64,000 nt of DNA. It comes from Tubulanus polymorphus. Taxonomy: Eukaryota; Nemertea; Palaeonemertea; Tubulaniformes; Tubulanidae. The stretch spans positions 31,836,001-31,900,000 of the forward strand of contig NC_134025.1 of the NCBI RefSeq assembly GCF_964204645.1, read 5' to 3'. Made by a program: the position numbers and the translations under genes. Shown here one piece after another: positions 9,443-20,439 of this stretch; position 1 is the first letter of the stretch, and every line of letters begins with the position of its first letter. The notes beneath the pieces are model-generated. The model searched no databases. It was not told the DNA's origin and saw only the letters and a program-made list of their open reading frames with translations.

Positions 9443-10800
9443 TTAAAAATTGCAGATCTGAAATAAGTGGCAGCATATCAATCTCCAGGTAGATGGTTGG
9501 TCCCTGTCCCTGTCAAATGGCAAATTGGTCCCGATCCCCACTTCGTCCTAGAATAGAGAAAACTTGCGTCAGCAAACATTACATTGAAAATGTTCGATTG
9601 AATTAACAGTCAAGTGGGAATTGTTGTTTTCATGAAATATTTCGGAAACTAGAATTTATCATTACCTTATAATTCTAGATAATTCAACACCATTATTCAA
9701 TCTTTGGTCAATTTTCAAACTGTTCAATTGGACAAATTTCATGCTGCAAAAAATCATCATACTATGAAAAAGTAACGTATTTATAGCAGTCTGAAATTGG
9801 GGCTAAATTCTATTAGAAAATCAATCATTTTCAAACTTGTGTTTAGCAGAATTAAGCAGCATCAGCTGCAGCAGCATCAGCCTGCACTTCTTTCCGGAGA
9901 ATCACACATAAAAATTCTCTACAGAATAATTAAATGTTAGAATATTATGAAATTAGAGCACAGTGGAGTGATGAAAGACTCACCATTTCTAAACTCATAT
10001 CAGATAAATTCAGTGCCATCTAGCAGGATTTCACTTCCAACAGTCATAATGTCATGAAGTTAAGAGAACTGATGATTTTCTGAGAAAATAGATTCTTAAA
10101 ACGATAGCAGCAGCTTCAGCAACTAGAGCTTCTTTACTCTTTGAAGGTGAATATTTTTAATTTCTCCAGTTCCAAAAAGTGTTGGGCGTATTGCATTCTG
10201 GAAAGAGAAAATTATGCCAGAAAATGGTTAATGAAATAGATAGAAACTGCAACTTGTTTGTGTTCGATTGACAGAAAACCTACCAGGTTAATGAGTAGTT
10301 AATCACAATGTGTCGAGTATATGCAGATTTCTGAGAGGTTTGATGGTAGCTTTAGACTGCGTCCTCAAGTAAAACGTTGATACCTGTCGACATTGACCGA
10401 TCAAAACATCATTTTCTGGACTTGATTTGAAGATCACCACAAATTACTGCAATAAATCGATATAAAACTCACCGCTTCTGACTTGATTGATTTGTGGAGC
10501 GCAATGCAAGTTCAGTTTTATTTTGGACCCTAGAATACAAAAGTTGTATAATTTTGATGATTCGAACTTTGACCAGAATAGAAGTGATTGAAAATTCGCC
10601 TTCACTGATTAATGTAGCTTCTAATCAGGAAATGAGTTTATAAATGTACAGTCAAACAGAGACTAGAATCTGTAGAGATATTTACCGGTACTGTATTGGT
10701 TTTGAGGATCTAAAGCGATGTCCATCTTAAACAAATGTGAAGTGAATTCCCAATGTTTACTGTTCACAGATTCTATCAAGGGTTCCAGTTATTTCAGCTC
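9443..10800 (-). CDS. Candidate downstream exons of the Q-rich gene, segment 1
   Basis: Minus-strand exon-like blocks with GT and AG signals lie at 10800-10686, 10529-10473 (strong donor GCG|GTGAGT), 10383-10284, 10197-10138 (acceptor CTTTCCAG, 20 open codons NAIRPTLFGTGEIKNIHLQR), 10079-9984 (ends MALNLSDMSLEM|GTGAGT) and 9547-9443 (acceptor TATTCTAG, begins DEVGIGTNLPFDRDRD, then TAA). They follow the Q-rich exon at 11867-10975. A second set lies at 28936-27540. Frames do not all join: the first block has a stop in the frame that continues from the Q exon, and the 57-bp block differs from its 64-bp sister by a 7-base indel. In the 10383 block the two copies differ at third positions in the frame GINVLLEDAV. 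It may be a decayed or non-coding spliced gene. The family is unrecognised. Confidence 0.3.
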
Positions 10801-10974
10801 CTAAATACAAATTTTAGAAATTGTCAGTTAAGTTGTTATGAAATAAGAGCAGTTTCACAAAAAAATCAAACTAAGCCGTGATCTTTGAGTGATTGAATGC
10901 TGGAAACATAAACAGATAGAATAATTTATATAGAACAGTTCTCTAAAAATAATGAATTTCCAAACAGGTTTTAC

Positions 10975-11867
10975 CTGCTACTGCTGCTGTTGCAGCTGCT
11001 GGTGGCGCTGTGGCTGCATGGTGCTGGTACTGCGGATACTGCCAGTGCTGCTGTTGCAGCTGCTGTTGCTGCATGGTGCTGGTACTGCAGGTACTGCCAG
11101 TGCTGCTGTTGCAGCTGCTGGTGGCGCTGTTGCTGCATGGTGCTAGTACTGCAGGTACTGCCAGTGCTGCTGTTGCAGCTGCTGGTGGCGCTGTTGCTGC
11201 ATGGTGCTAGTACTGCAGGTACTGCCAGTGCTGCTGTTGCTTCTGCTGGTGGCGCTGTTGCTGCATGGTGCTAGTACTGCAGGTACTGCCAGTGCTGCTG
11301 TTGCAGCTGCTGGTGGCGCTGTTGCTGAATGGTGCTAGTACTGCGGGTACTGCCAGTGCTGCTGTTGCAGCTGCTGGTGGCGCTGTTGCTGCATGGTGCT
11401 AGTACTGCAGGTACTGCCAGTGCTGCTGTTGCAGCTGCTGGTGGCGCTGTTGCTGTATGGTGCTGGTACTGCAGGTACTGCCAGTGCTGCTGTTGCTGCT
11501 GCTGGTGGCGCTGTTGCTGCATGGTGCTGGTACTGCCAGTGCTGCTGTTGCAGCTGCTGGTGGCGCTGTTGCTGTATGGTGCTGGTACTGCGGGTACTGC
11601 CAGTGCTGCTGTTGCTTCTGCTGGTGGCGCTGTTGCAGCTGCTGGTGCTGCTGTTGCAGCTGCTGGTGGCGCTGTTGCTGTATGGTGCTGGTACTGCAGG
11701 TACTGCCAGTGCTGCTGTTGCTGCTGCTGGTGGCGCTGTTGCTGCATGGTGCTGGTACTGCCAGTGCTGCTGTTGCAGCTGCTGGTGGCGCTGTTGCTGC
11801 ATGGTGCTGGTACTGCAGGTACTGCCAGTGCTGCTGTTGCTGCTGCTGCTGCGGTGTGTATCTCATC
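10975..11867 (-). CDS. Q-rich first coding exon, copy 2, with internal stop
   Basis: The exon is bounded on the minus strand by acceptor TTACAG (ending 11868) and donor GCAG|GTAAAA (at 10974). ATG at 11866-11864 starts MRYTPQQQQ as in the other copies. The frame ends at a TAG at 11401-11399 after 155 codons, created where a unit has CTAG instead of CTGG, so the 893-bp exon is not open throughout in its starting frame. Because units rotate frame, other frames remain open across parts of it. It may be a broken allele, a shorter protein, or a sign that the exon is not translated here. The 49-bp leader exon is at 11975-12023. Confidence 0.35.
10977..11852. repeat. 64-bp minisatellite, copy 2, expanded to about 13.7 units
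   Basis: Same unit as at 1-230. Some units carry CTAG in place of CTGG, two lack nine bases (55-bp units, also 1 modulo 3), and one stretch near 11620-11660 is rearranged. Confidence 0.95.
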
Positions 11868-11974
11868 CTGTAACTGAGAGTAAAACTGTAATTTTTAGTT
11901 CAAAAATAATTCAAAATATCAACAGAGACTGTGAAGAATTCTGTGGAGAAATTCATTACCAGTTTTGTACTTAC

Positions 11975-12023
11975 CTTTAAATGAGCCTGTTTAAATAGTA
12001 AATTCTATTGCATTCATTTCATC
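11975..12023 (-). other. Candidate 49-bp leader exon, copy 2
   Basis: Same length and splice signals as 353-401 (acceptor TTTTTCTTTTCAG, donor AAAG|GTAAGT). The first bases differ (GATGAAATG instead of AAAGAAATG) and a stop follows soon, fitting an untranslated leader. Confidence 0.45.
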
Positions 12024-12303
12024 CTGAAAAGAAAAAGAAACAATAATCAGTGACAATAGAGCAGAATGTAACATCTCAAATTATCAATCAATCAGACAGA
12101 AACAGTACAGGATTTCTGTAGATTAAACTGCTGTACTTATTTCATACTGATTGAACAGTTACAGATACATGTAACATTGTGTACAGATACAGAGTACAGA
12201 TCACTGCATTACTTCATCCTGTGATTGAACAGTGATTTAATGTTCTCTCATCTTCATTAGATTCCCATCCGTCTAACTAAAACATCAGAACATTTAAACT
12301 CAT

Positions 12304-12760
12304 CTAACCTCCCGACCCGACCCTCCCAGGCCCGATCCCTCCCACCCTCCCAGACCCCATCCCTCCCGCCCTCCCAGACCCCATCCCTCCCGCCCTCCCA
12401 GACCCCTTCCCTCCCGCCCTCCGGACCCCTTAAAACCCTTCCCTCCTGCCCTCCCCGACCCCTTCCCTCCCACCCTCCCATACCCCTTCCCTCCCGGACC
12501 CCTTCCATCCCTCCCTCCCGGACCCCTCAATGCCCTCCCACCTGGCCCTCCCTCAATGCCCTCCCACCTGGCCCACCCTCAATGCCCTCCCACCTAGCCC
12601 TCCCTCAATGCCCTCACACCTGGCCCACCCTCAATGCCCTCCCTCAATGCCCTCCCACCTAGCCCTCCCTCAATGCCTCCCACCTAGCCCTCCCTCAATG
12701 CCCTCCCTCAATGCCCTCCCACCTAGCCCTCCCTCAATGCCCTCCCGTCATGCCTCCTCA
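12304..12760 (+). repeat. C-rich minisatellite, segment 2 left
   Basis: Expanded version of 680-1045, with many CTCAATGCCCTCCCACCT units. Confidence 0.9.
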
Positions 12761-12764
12761 ACTC

Positions 12765-13860
12765 TCTTGTCTCCTCTTCACACACCACTCTGTACAATAA
12801 CTACAAAACGATTTGCCATTTTTCACAATCATATCAATTTCATTTATAAATCAAAATCCTTAATCAATTGCATCATTGACGGGACTCACAGATACTTTCT
12901 CTACACATTTTGGAGGCATTCAGATGACCTCAAATGATCATATGCCTGGGTTGGTCTTGAAAATCACATGGCTTCATTTTTACAGATGATTTCTTTATCA
13001 ATTTCATCAAATTATTCCTTTTATTTCTACTCCCTCTAATAAGTATTCACAATATATCTCAGTTTCACGACAAGTTGCAGCAGTCGTCTGTAAACAGATT
13101 TCATTTCATCAAATGATGCGAGTTTGAGTTGTAGAGGTTTCATCTACAAAACATCAAACCAAACCTGAGGAACCTAATGTTGTAAGGGAGGGGGAGGTAT
13201 ACCGAGGGTTCACCCGAACCAAGGAAATAAACCCGAACCAAACCTCCACACTCACAAAATGTCGTGAGAAAGGCAAACACAAACCAAGGACAAGAATGAT
13301 GGCTGAGATCAAAACAATTAATGCTATTTATGTTGCTTCACCAATTCAACATGACGTCACTAAATGAAACCATTGTGGACTATTTCAATACTCTCTACTA
13401 GAGGTTTCATATAAGCAAGTAGTTTATGGAATCCTATTCATAAAAGTTATTAATCAATGTTTTTAAACTGCTGATGCAAAATATATACGTCATTAAATAA
13501 TCTGTTTGATTGTCTTTTCAAGTTAACACTTAAACCCAGTGGAACAAATCAAACTCCAGCCATTTTTCCTTCATTTGCCATTTTTCGTTTTTACTCTTTT
13601 CTCTGACTTTTAGCACTTGAGTCGAGGTAGGAATAGACCCCTGCCCGCTCGCTAAGCGTGCAGGACACTAAACCTTCGAATTGCTCTCGGACCCCACTCT
13701 TTATATCAGCATTTCATGCTGTTTTATTTTATTCACGCATTCGCTTTACATTTTTTCATATGGCTTTTCCTTATTTGTCGTCTCACTAAAATTCTCATCC
13801 GTTCCGACTGGGATCAAGTTTAATCTTTTAGAGACAAACAGCAAAAGGTTGTGTTAGTTG
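12765..13860. other. Conserved spacer, nothing recognised
   Basis: Sister of 1046-2118. Small indels relative to it, for example a 10-base difference near 13610, are not kept in frame. Confidence 0.55.
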
Positions 13861-13861
13861 C

Positions 13862-13905
13862 ACCAGCAGCTGCAGCAGCATCAGCAGCACCAGCAGCAAC
13901 ACTGA
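13862..13905 (+). repeat. CAG-type tract, interrupted
   Basis: Shorter uninterrupted CAG runs than at 2120, broken by CTG, CAT and CAC triplets. Confidence 0.85.
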
Positions 13906-14011
13906 TACAGATGAATCTTTCATTAACTACGTCATTTGTTCCATTCTCAAATATTGAGTCATGAAGGCAACAGAAATAACTTTAAAAAACGTTAAATCTT
14001 TCATTTATGGC

Positions 14012-14347
14012 CTTGGTTTGGTGACCTAAGCGTCGAAGTTTGGTTCATAAGCCAGGTTTGGTGACCAAAGAGTCAAAGTTTGGTTCATGGCTCGGGTTTA
14101 GTGACCAAAGAGTCAAAGTTTGGTTTATAGCTCTGTTTTGGTGACCAAAGAGTCAAAGTTTGGTTCATAGCTCTGTTTTGGTGACCAAAGAGTCAAATTT
14201 TGGTTCATAGCCCTGTTTTGGTGACCAAAGAGTCAAAGTTTGGTTCATGGCTCAGGTTTAGTGACCAAAGAGTCAAAGTTTGGTTCATAGCCCTGTTTTG
14301 GTGACTAAAGAGTCAAAGTTTGGTCTATGGTTCTGATTTGGTGACCT
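14012..14347 (+). repeat. 40-bp minisatellite, about 8.4 copies
   Basis: Same unit as at 2272. Interior unit types (GGTTCATGGCTCGGGTTTA and others) differ in order from the sister arrays. Confidence 0.93.
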
Positions 14348-15007
14348 CGGAGGGTAAATATAGCTCATGGCCCTCGTTAAAGGTAAGTCAGTTTTATGGC
14401 TTTGGTTTGATTAGCAAATAACATGAGAAATTGAGCGTTGCATATGTTGAATAGGGGAATTGGACTAAACACTCATCACTAGAATAAAGTGAAGAATTAT
14501 GTTCACACTGAATGGGCTCAAAATCTTGGACTAATTGATTAAGTCTGAAATAATTCTGACTAATTTGAGTCTATCAGAAAATGATGCATTGATCGAAGTC
14601 TAAAAGCTATAAACTGACAAATTGATCGAGCGCTGATAATATTTTAAATAACAACGGAGGATGGAATGACTTTCATAAACTGATATGATCGTGAAAAATG
14701 GCAAAATACACTAGATACACCTCCCCCACGCTTTATCAGAGTCTCATTGTCGTAGGAAGATTGCCGTAGCCTAACTGTAAAAACTACAACTACATCTGGT
14801 TGAATATCATTTGTTTTTATGGCTTTTAAATTCAGTAAAATATTTCCTGATAGAAGTATAATTAGTTCGCAGCCCCTCAAATTCTGTCTAGAATAGAATT
14901 ATAAGTCACAGGTAGAAATAGAATATTATCCTATTCTAAAATGAATATAATAATAGAACAATAGTCTCTCCGTGTCAATCTTTGTCCCACCTAAAAATTG
15001 TACAGTT
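14348..15007. other. Spacer, nothing recognised
   Basis: Sister of 2536-3190. A minus-strand frame at 14644-14880 is not conserved in the other copies. Confidence 0.5.
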
Positions 15008-15770
15008 TATTTCAGAAAATATGTCCCATCTTTTTGAAAAGGATAACTAATTATTAAGGATATCTACGAATAGTGATATACTGTGCCATGAAGGCAAATG
15101 AAGAAGTGTGTCCATAAAAGTGATAACAAAACATATCACTTATTCTAATGAGTTCTATACTCTTCTTCCAAAAATGAAGAGTAGGTCTCTGTCTAGGAAT
15201 CTGCAGAAAAAAGAGGAAGCAGCAATGAATGTGAACTGCATCTCGACTCTCGTCAATAATTTTCTAAGTCGTCCTATACAGTTCTCAGTATTTACAGCCG
15301 TTTTTAAAATAGCACAGAAGAAAATACATCTTTCAGCTGGAAATGTATCAGTAAACCGCCAGATATCAACAGTAATTATTACGTATGATTGTTGTTTCAT
15401 TGAATTATTAATGAAACCGTTTTTTGATCGGAGCCAAGGAGCAGAACTTGTGATCATTCAAAAAATATCTCTCATTCCTGACCACATTAAATAATGGCCC
15501 TAAACATTGAAACGTCCCAATTCAAAAATCTGGGGCAATTATCTCATAACGATTGAGAGAAGTGACGGTGAAATAACGTGCGCACTCACCGGGGATCAAA
15601 CCTGGGTCTCATAGAAATAACAACCAGTGAAATAGAACGAGTCCAATTGGCCGATGGTTATACAGCTTGTCATGCATAACAACTGAAACATGACATGTTG
15701 CAGTCACGTGTTTCATAATGATTAATCCTTTCTTAGAATAATAAAAAGATGGGACACATTTTCTGAAATA
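15008..15770. mobile_element. Short-TIR DNA element, 763 bp, copy 2
   Basis: Same inverted ends (TTTCAGAAAATATGTCCCATC) and TA edges as the element at 3191. The internal plus-strand frame 15108-15494 differs at its end, where a small indel changes the last codons relative to copies 1 and 3. This speaks against selection on that frame. Confidence 0.65.
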
Positions 15771-15829
15771 TCCTGAACTTCAAGACTAAAACTACGACTA
15801 AACCACCTGTACCTGTACCTAAACCCTAA

Positions 15830-16112
15830 AGCCCCACCCTATATCCCTCCCTCCAAAGTCCTACCACCACCCCTACATCCCTCCCACCCTCCCAAGTCCA
15901 ACCACCACCCCTACATCCCTCCCACCCTCCCAAACCCCATCCCTCCCAGACCCCTTCCCTCCTGCCCTCTCGGACCCCTTCCCTCCCGCCCTCCCTCAGC
16001 CCATCTCTCCCACCCTTCCTCCCAGACCCCTTCCCTCCCACCGTCCCCCACCCCAACCCTCCCTCCCTCTACCCCTTCCCTCCCCCCAACCCTACCCACC
16101 CTCCCTAAATCC
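15830..16112 (+). repeat. C-rich tract, segment 2 right
   Basis: Roughly twice as long as its sister at 3985-4130, with units such as ATCCCTCCCACCCTCCCAA. The apparent minus-strand Gly/Arg frame is repeat translation. Confidence 0.85.
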
Positions 16113-16313
16113 CGTGGTTAGGTGAGTTGAATGTTCTGATGTTTTAGTTAGACGGATGAGAATCTAATGAAGATGAAAGAACATTAAATCACTGTTCAAT
16201 CACAGGATGAAGAAATGCAGTGATCTGTATCTCAGTATCTGTACACAATGTTACATGTATCTGTAACTGTACAATCAGTACGAAATAAGTACAGCAGTTT
16301 AATCTATAGAAAT

Positions 16314-17199
16314 TCTAACTCTCAAGATACACATGATCTGATTATCAAGAAGGAACATGATTGATAACAGTTGTATTATTGACATCAGGAACCACTTTCA
16401 TATTGATTAGAAATAACATTTGAGTTGATCACAATTTAGAAAACCTGTAAACCCGCTTACAGAAATAACAATCCCAACCATGAACTGATTATAGCCAAAT
16501 ATTCACCAAAAGAAATTTGAAATGATTGAATAACTGCAACAGGTTTCTGAGATTTCATTTCAAAACATGGTTTATAACAAACAATATAAAATTAGTCCCT
16601 TAAAATCAATTCAACAACCGATAAATAAATGTAACTTATCTTGAATTTCCACATAGGCTATAGTGATTCCTGACGTCATGCTGAATCCAAGAGTGATTCC
16701 CGATGTCCTGTGCTAAATCAAAAAAAAGTCTGGTAGTAAAACACTGATTCCTTGTTGTCCTGTGCTGAATCCAAGAATGATTCCCGATGTCCGGCGCAAA
16801 ACCAAAAAAGTCTGATTGTGAAACACTGATTCCTTGTTGTCCTGTGCTGAATCTAAGAGTGATTCTTGTTTTCCTGTGCTGAATCAAAATTCCCGTTGAA
16901 CATGTTGAAGTGATACCTATAATAGACAAATCTAAGATTGTTTTCTTTCCTTAGAAATAACTGCAGAAATATCAAATCTAAAATTCAAACTTACAAATTA
17001 GATTGTTCGCTCAAATCTGCAGTTCGTTTATTCACGGGGTTTTTCTATCCACAGTTTAGGTTTTGCATCTAGAGTTCAACATGAAATATAAACAAGAAAG
17101 TAATGAAAAAACGAACAGTTTAAATATTATCTGTTTCTGAAACCGATGATGATCATCATCATCAATATCACAGACGAATGGAGGCAAGTAGAGGCATCA
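16314..17199. other. Spacer with expanded degenerate tandem repeat
   Basis: Bases 16665-16890 hold about five units with GATTCCCGATGTCC and TGTGCTGAATCCAAGA, more than in copy 1. The minus frame 16636-16929 repeats DIGNHSWIQH because of this and is not supported as a gene. Confidence 0.55.
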
Positions 17200-17560
17200 A
17201 TCCTCCTGCGGCAGGAACTCGAACCTGATGGCATCCAGAATGCCACGGTACGAAAACCCTGCCACACTAGACCGAGTGCGCAGCAGCTACACGCGCAGCT
17301 TAGATGATGTCATTAATAGCCAATCAGAAATTTAGTTTTATTTGAGCCCGGGTTTTCCCATTTATAGTTCTTCCGTGAAATTTACCTCAGCGATTAACGA
17401 GCAATCTGTTTGGTGCCGCAAGATTTCGCGCGGTAAAGCTGCGCATGTACCTGCGCACCCGGTCTAGTGTGGCAGGGGTTCGTACCGTGGCTGAGTGTAG
17501 CAAGCGATGTCATCAGGTTCAAATCCCTCCCATGGGAGGATGTTGGTGTCCCACATGTTT
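17200..17560. mobile_element. Two opposed tRNA-like SINE sequences, copy 2
   Basis: Same layout as 5098-5415. The plus arm here has GGTTCAAATCC, close to a B-box, and the minus arm has GGTTCGAGTTCC. The region between the arms is longer than in copy 1 and matches copy 3. Confidence 0.6.
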
Positions 17561-18676
17561 GGACTGCGATTAATAGGCCTATAGGTTAAGCGACATATGA
17601 AATAAACTTACACTGTTTGATGTAATCAGTCGATGGAATCATTTTAGAACAAATTCATTACAACACAGCGAGGTGAAGCCCATCGTGGTCTAGATATATC
17701 AGGATGGAATGACGTCGATATGCTCGACTGAGCGCCACCAGTCCAAGTGCACCATTTATAGGATGTACCTCTGAAATAATTTGATTTACCACAATATCTG
17801 AGATGGAATATTTTTCGCCATTTAAACCAATGTTACAAACACTTACCAAATATTGAAATACTGATTTCAGGGGTCGGGAAGGAGGGTGGCAATGTTTAGG
17901 TGAGGTTTTTGCTTAATTTCGTGTTATGGTAATTCGGTAAAGCACGCCATTTTGATATTGCGTCATAGTGTACCTCAGATTGGGATTCCCGCCGGTAGAC
18001 TGGTCACCGCCACCTGCATTCGCAAGTAGAAATGGCAACCAGTCGATTGCAGGTCTCGGCTTCTTTTCGATTAGATTAGATTTTGTATTCTACGCAATAT
18101 TCAAAGAATTTATTCTAATGAAAACCACGCTCTTTACCAATCTAATCATTCGTTTCGAGGTTTCCGCAATTACTACTTTAGTTCACAGAAATTCCGCTAT
18201 CGTTATTCATAGGGGCAGCACTGAACGGTTGTAATTTGATGCAGTCTTGCTATTTTACTGCGGCATGTGAGGAATACAGATTTTTCTTAAGTCAAATTTC
18301 ATTCATCACTCAACACTAGTTTGTTAGAAATTAATAACTGTACCAACATTAGAGCTTTATATAAGGAGAGTAAATTAATGGTATGATAGAATCTCCCTAA
18401 TTCCGATCATTGGGACCAACAAAAATCATTCGTTTTACGGCAAATCCGGATTTAAAAGTCATTTTCGTGTATATTAATGATTAAATTGACTGTAAATATT
18501 ATCCGGATTAGACCAAAATTCGGATAAAGCCGATGCGGATTAAACGATTTAGTTTGACTGTATTAGCCAATAGAATCAGTCTTCACCCATCGAACTGGCC
18601 CCAGGGCACTAAAATTACCAAGAAACAAACACTGACGAGTGTTGGCCTGTTTAATGAACGCAGAAACCCTAGTGTC
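17561..18676. other. Conserved spacer, nothing recognised
   Basis: Sister of 5416-6460. It ends with a single 33-bp unit, where segment 1 has its expanded array. Confidence 0.5.
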
Positions 18677-18822
18677 CCGACAGAGTACTGTGTACCGACA
18701 GAGTACTGTGTACCGACAGAGTACTGTGTACCGACAGAGTACTGTGTACCGACGGAGTACTGTGTCCCGACGGAGTACTGTGTCCCGACGGAGTACTGTG
18801 TACCGACGGAGTACTGTGTACC
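18677..18822 (+). repeat. 18-bp minisatellite, about 8 copies
   Basis: Unit CCGACAGAGTACTGTGTA, later units CCGACGGAGTACTGTGTC. Period six codons (PTEYCV on plus), so it is open on both strands. It starts immediately after CGCAGAAACCCTAGTGT and is followed by sequence equivalent to base 7035 of segment 1. It therefore stands where the 33-bp array, SINE and spacer should be. Confidence 0.95.
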
Positions 18823-19027
18823 ATTATTCAATATATATAAAAACCACAATATCTACTTAACGGTTGGTATGCAACAATTTCCACTCTTTTCCATATAGGT
18901 GTCGCTTTGGATAAATGTCTATATCTCTTGACCCAATGGACCGATTACGATTAAACTTGATACACAGGAGCTTAGTAGCACTCGGGGTGGGTGAAATCGC
19001 TCTAGGTTGAAGTTACACTGTCCTAAA
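18823..19027 (-). pseudogene. Truncated two-membrane-segment frame
   Basis: Matches the 3' part of the 7130-7468 frame, with a small deletion near 18970, and stops abruptly at TCCTAAA (19027), where unique DNA begins. The part encoding both membrane segments is missing. Confidence 0.7.
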
Positions 19028-20439
19028 TTGGGTTGGCGAGCCAGGTGCTATTACCTATTGTTTGGGCCTATTTTGCCTTTGTTGAGGCTATTTCATGATT
19101 CCTGTCGTCCCCTAAATGCCATTTTGGTGGAAAAAGGGTAATTTATTATTGGCGTCGATGGGGTCTTAATAGAGAATTGTTGTTATCAGAAAAATGATAG
19201 CGTTTCGACAGTTTACAAATAAGATAAACTTTTTCGACTTTTACAGAAGTAAACCGTATGCCGTAAACATCAAGCGATTAAAATATTCACTTAAGTTTTA
19301 TTCAGCAAAAAATCATCGAGTTTATTTTGTACGTTACAATTAAGTTCTTCAATTAAACAACTTAGTATAAAAAAAATGATGGTTGGATTTATAATTTTCA
19401 ATATAAATGGCGGAACTTACTTTTTACAATATTGAATAATTCGATGGTTTAAAAAATACTAATAGAAAAGGAGAAATGGAAGATGAAATGAAATAATTTT
19501 CAGATTGACTAGAGAGATTGAGATTTTCTGGTGTTCTACATCTTATGTTCAAAATACACGTATTTATTATAGTGGTACCTGGTTTATCGTGGGCTGATTA
19601 TATGTATAGTCCGTCTGATATTCAAAGTTTAACAAAATCTGATAAACACGTAGTCCAAAAACTGGCCCTATAAGTGTCACTTTCGTAATCTTAATTTGCT
19701 CTAACTGACATTGAACCACATAACTACGTGATAGGGGGAAATGTTCGTATTCTCAAAGCGTGGATTTCCGAACATCATCTACGGTGAATTAAACAGTGAA
19801 TCAGTCGATACCGTATACAACTAGTGAAGATGGAGAAATTCAAATTTGATCAGTGTCATTAATTCAAGTCAATTACAGATAATACAGTCGTCTGTCAACA
19901 AAACGGTTACTATTATCAGTCACCAGCTGTCCTTGTAACGCGCGTCACACATATAGACAATACAGATGTAGAACGATAACCACACTCAAACGTGATGAAC
20001 GGATAATAAGATAAAATCCCACTATTTACAGATTAAAATAGTGGGATTTTATCTTAATACAGATGTTTATTACTGTCGAAATTGTTTTTTAATTTCGAGG
20101 TTTTACTTGAAAAAGCCGCCATCTTGATTTTGACCTTTTAAAGGACATTTGACTTTTAAAATGTAGTTTCAGATTTAAATAGCTATATCAGACAGGAATA
20201 AAACACGTTATTGATAGTTTATATCATTATGATGATATTTATGTAAAGAAGACAGGTTCTGTTACGGGTGATGAAGCTCTGCAGTTTTACACCCGGAGAC
20301 GGTTTAGGACGGCGTCCAGAATAGACTGAACGAGCTCCAGAGTGTGGAAGGTTTTTTTGTATTGTATCGAGTTTGCCGGGTTTTGATCGTCAGTTTGTAC
20401 GTAAACATCGACCATGATTTGTGGAACATCACGTATTGT
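19028..20439. other. Unique insert between segment blocks
   Basis: Not found elsewhere in the window. It contains no supported gene; the only clear structure is the hairpin at 20008-20055. Confidence 0.6.
20008..20055. repeat. Perfect 20-bp inverted repeat, 8-base loop
   Basis: AAGATAAAATCCCACTATTT is exactly inverted across ACAGATTA. No T-run or gene end points to a terminator role. Confidence 0.9.

Larger units (their letters stand above)
231..10974. repeat. Tandem paralogous segment 1
   Basis: Nearly every landmark here recurs in the same order at 11853-29110 and 29321-40960, mostly with scattered single-base differences and small indels. This copy runs from the right end of a 64-bp minisatellite to the left end of the next one. 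It lacks block Z, which is present in the other two. It is the simplest copy and a good reference for reading insertions in the others. Confidence 0.93.
12112..16313. repeat. Inverted-arm unit, copy 2 (arms 12112-12309 and 16116-16313)
   Basis: Both arms are kept at full length with a few mismatches. The enclosed DNA is longer than in copy 1, mainly through longer C-rich tracts and more 40-bp units. Confidence 0.9.

Noticed and set aside
10952-11877. Plus-strand Leu/Val/Ala/Cys open frames over the 64-bp minisatellite, looking like membrane proteins
   Set aside because: The repeat has almost no stop codons in any frame, so hydrophobic plus-strand frames arise by default; splice signals and the start codon support the minus strand.
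12257-12937. Pro/Ser-rich plus frame and Gly/Arg-rich minus frames over the C-rich tracts
   Set aside because: These are translations of CCCTCCC-type repeats whose frames are not kept between sister copies.
16636-16929. Minus-strand 97-codon frame with repeated GNHSWIQH motif
   Set aside because: Explained by a degenerate tandem DNA repeat whose number differs between segments; the start is a non-ATG codon.
18677-18822. 18-bp PTEYCV repeat as a coding repeat protein
   Set aside because: It is open on both strands only because the unit is six codons without stops, and it replaces non-coding sequence of the sister segments.
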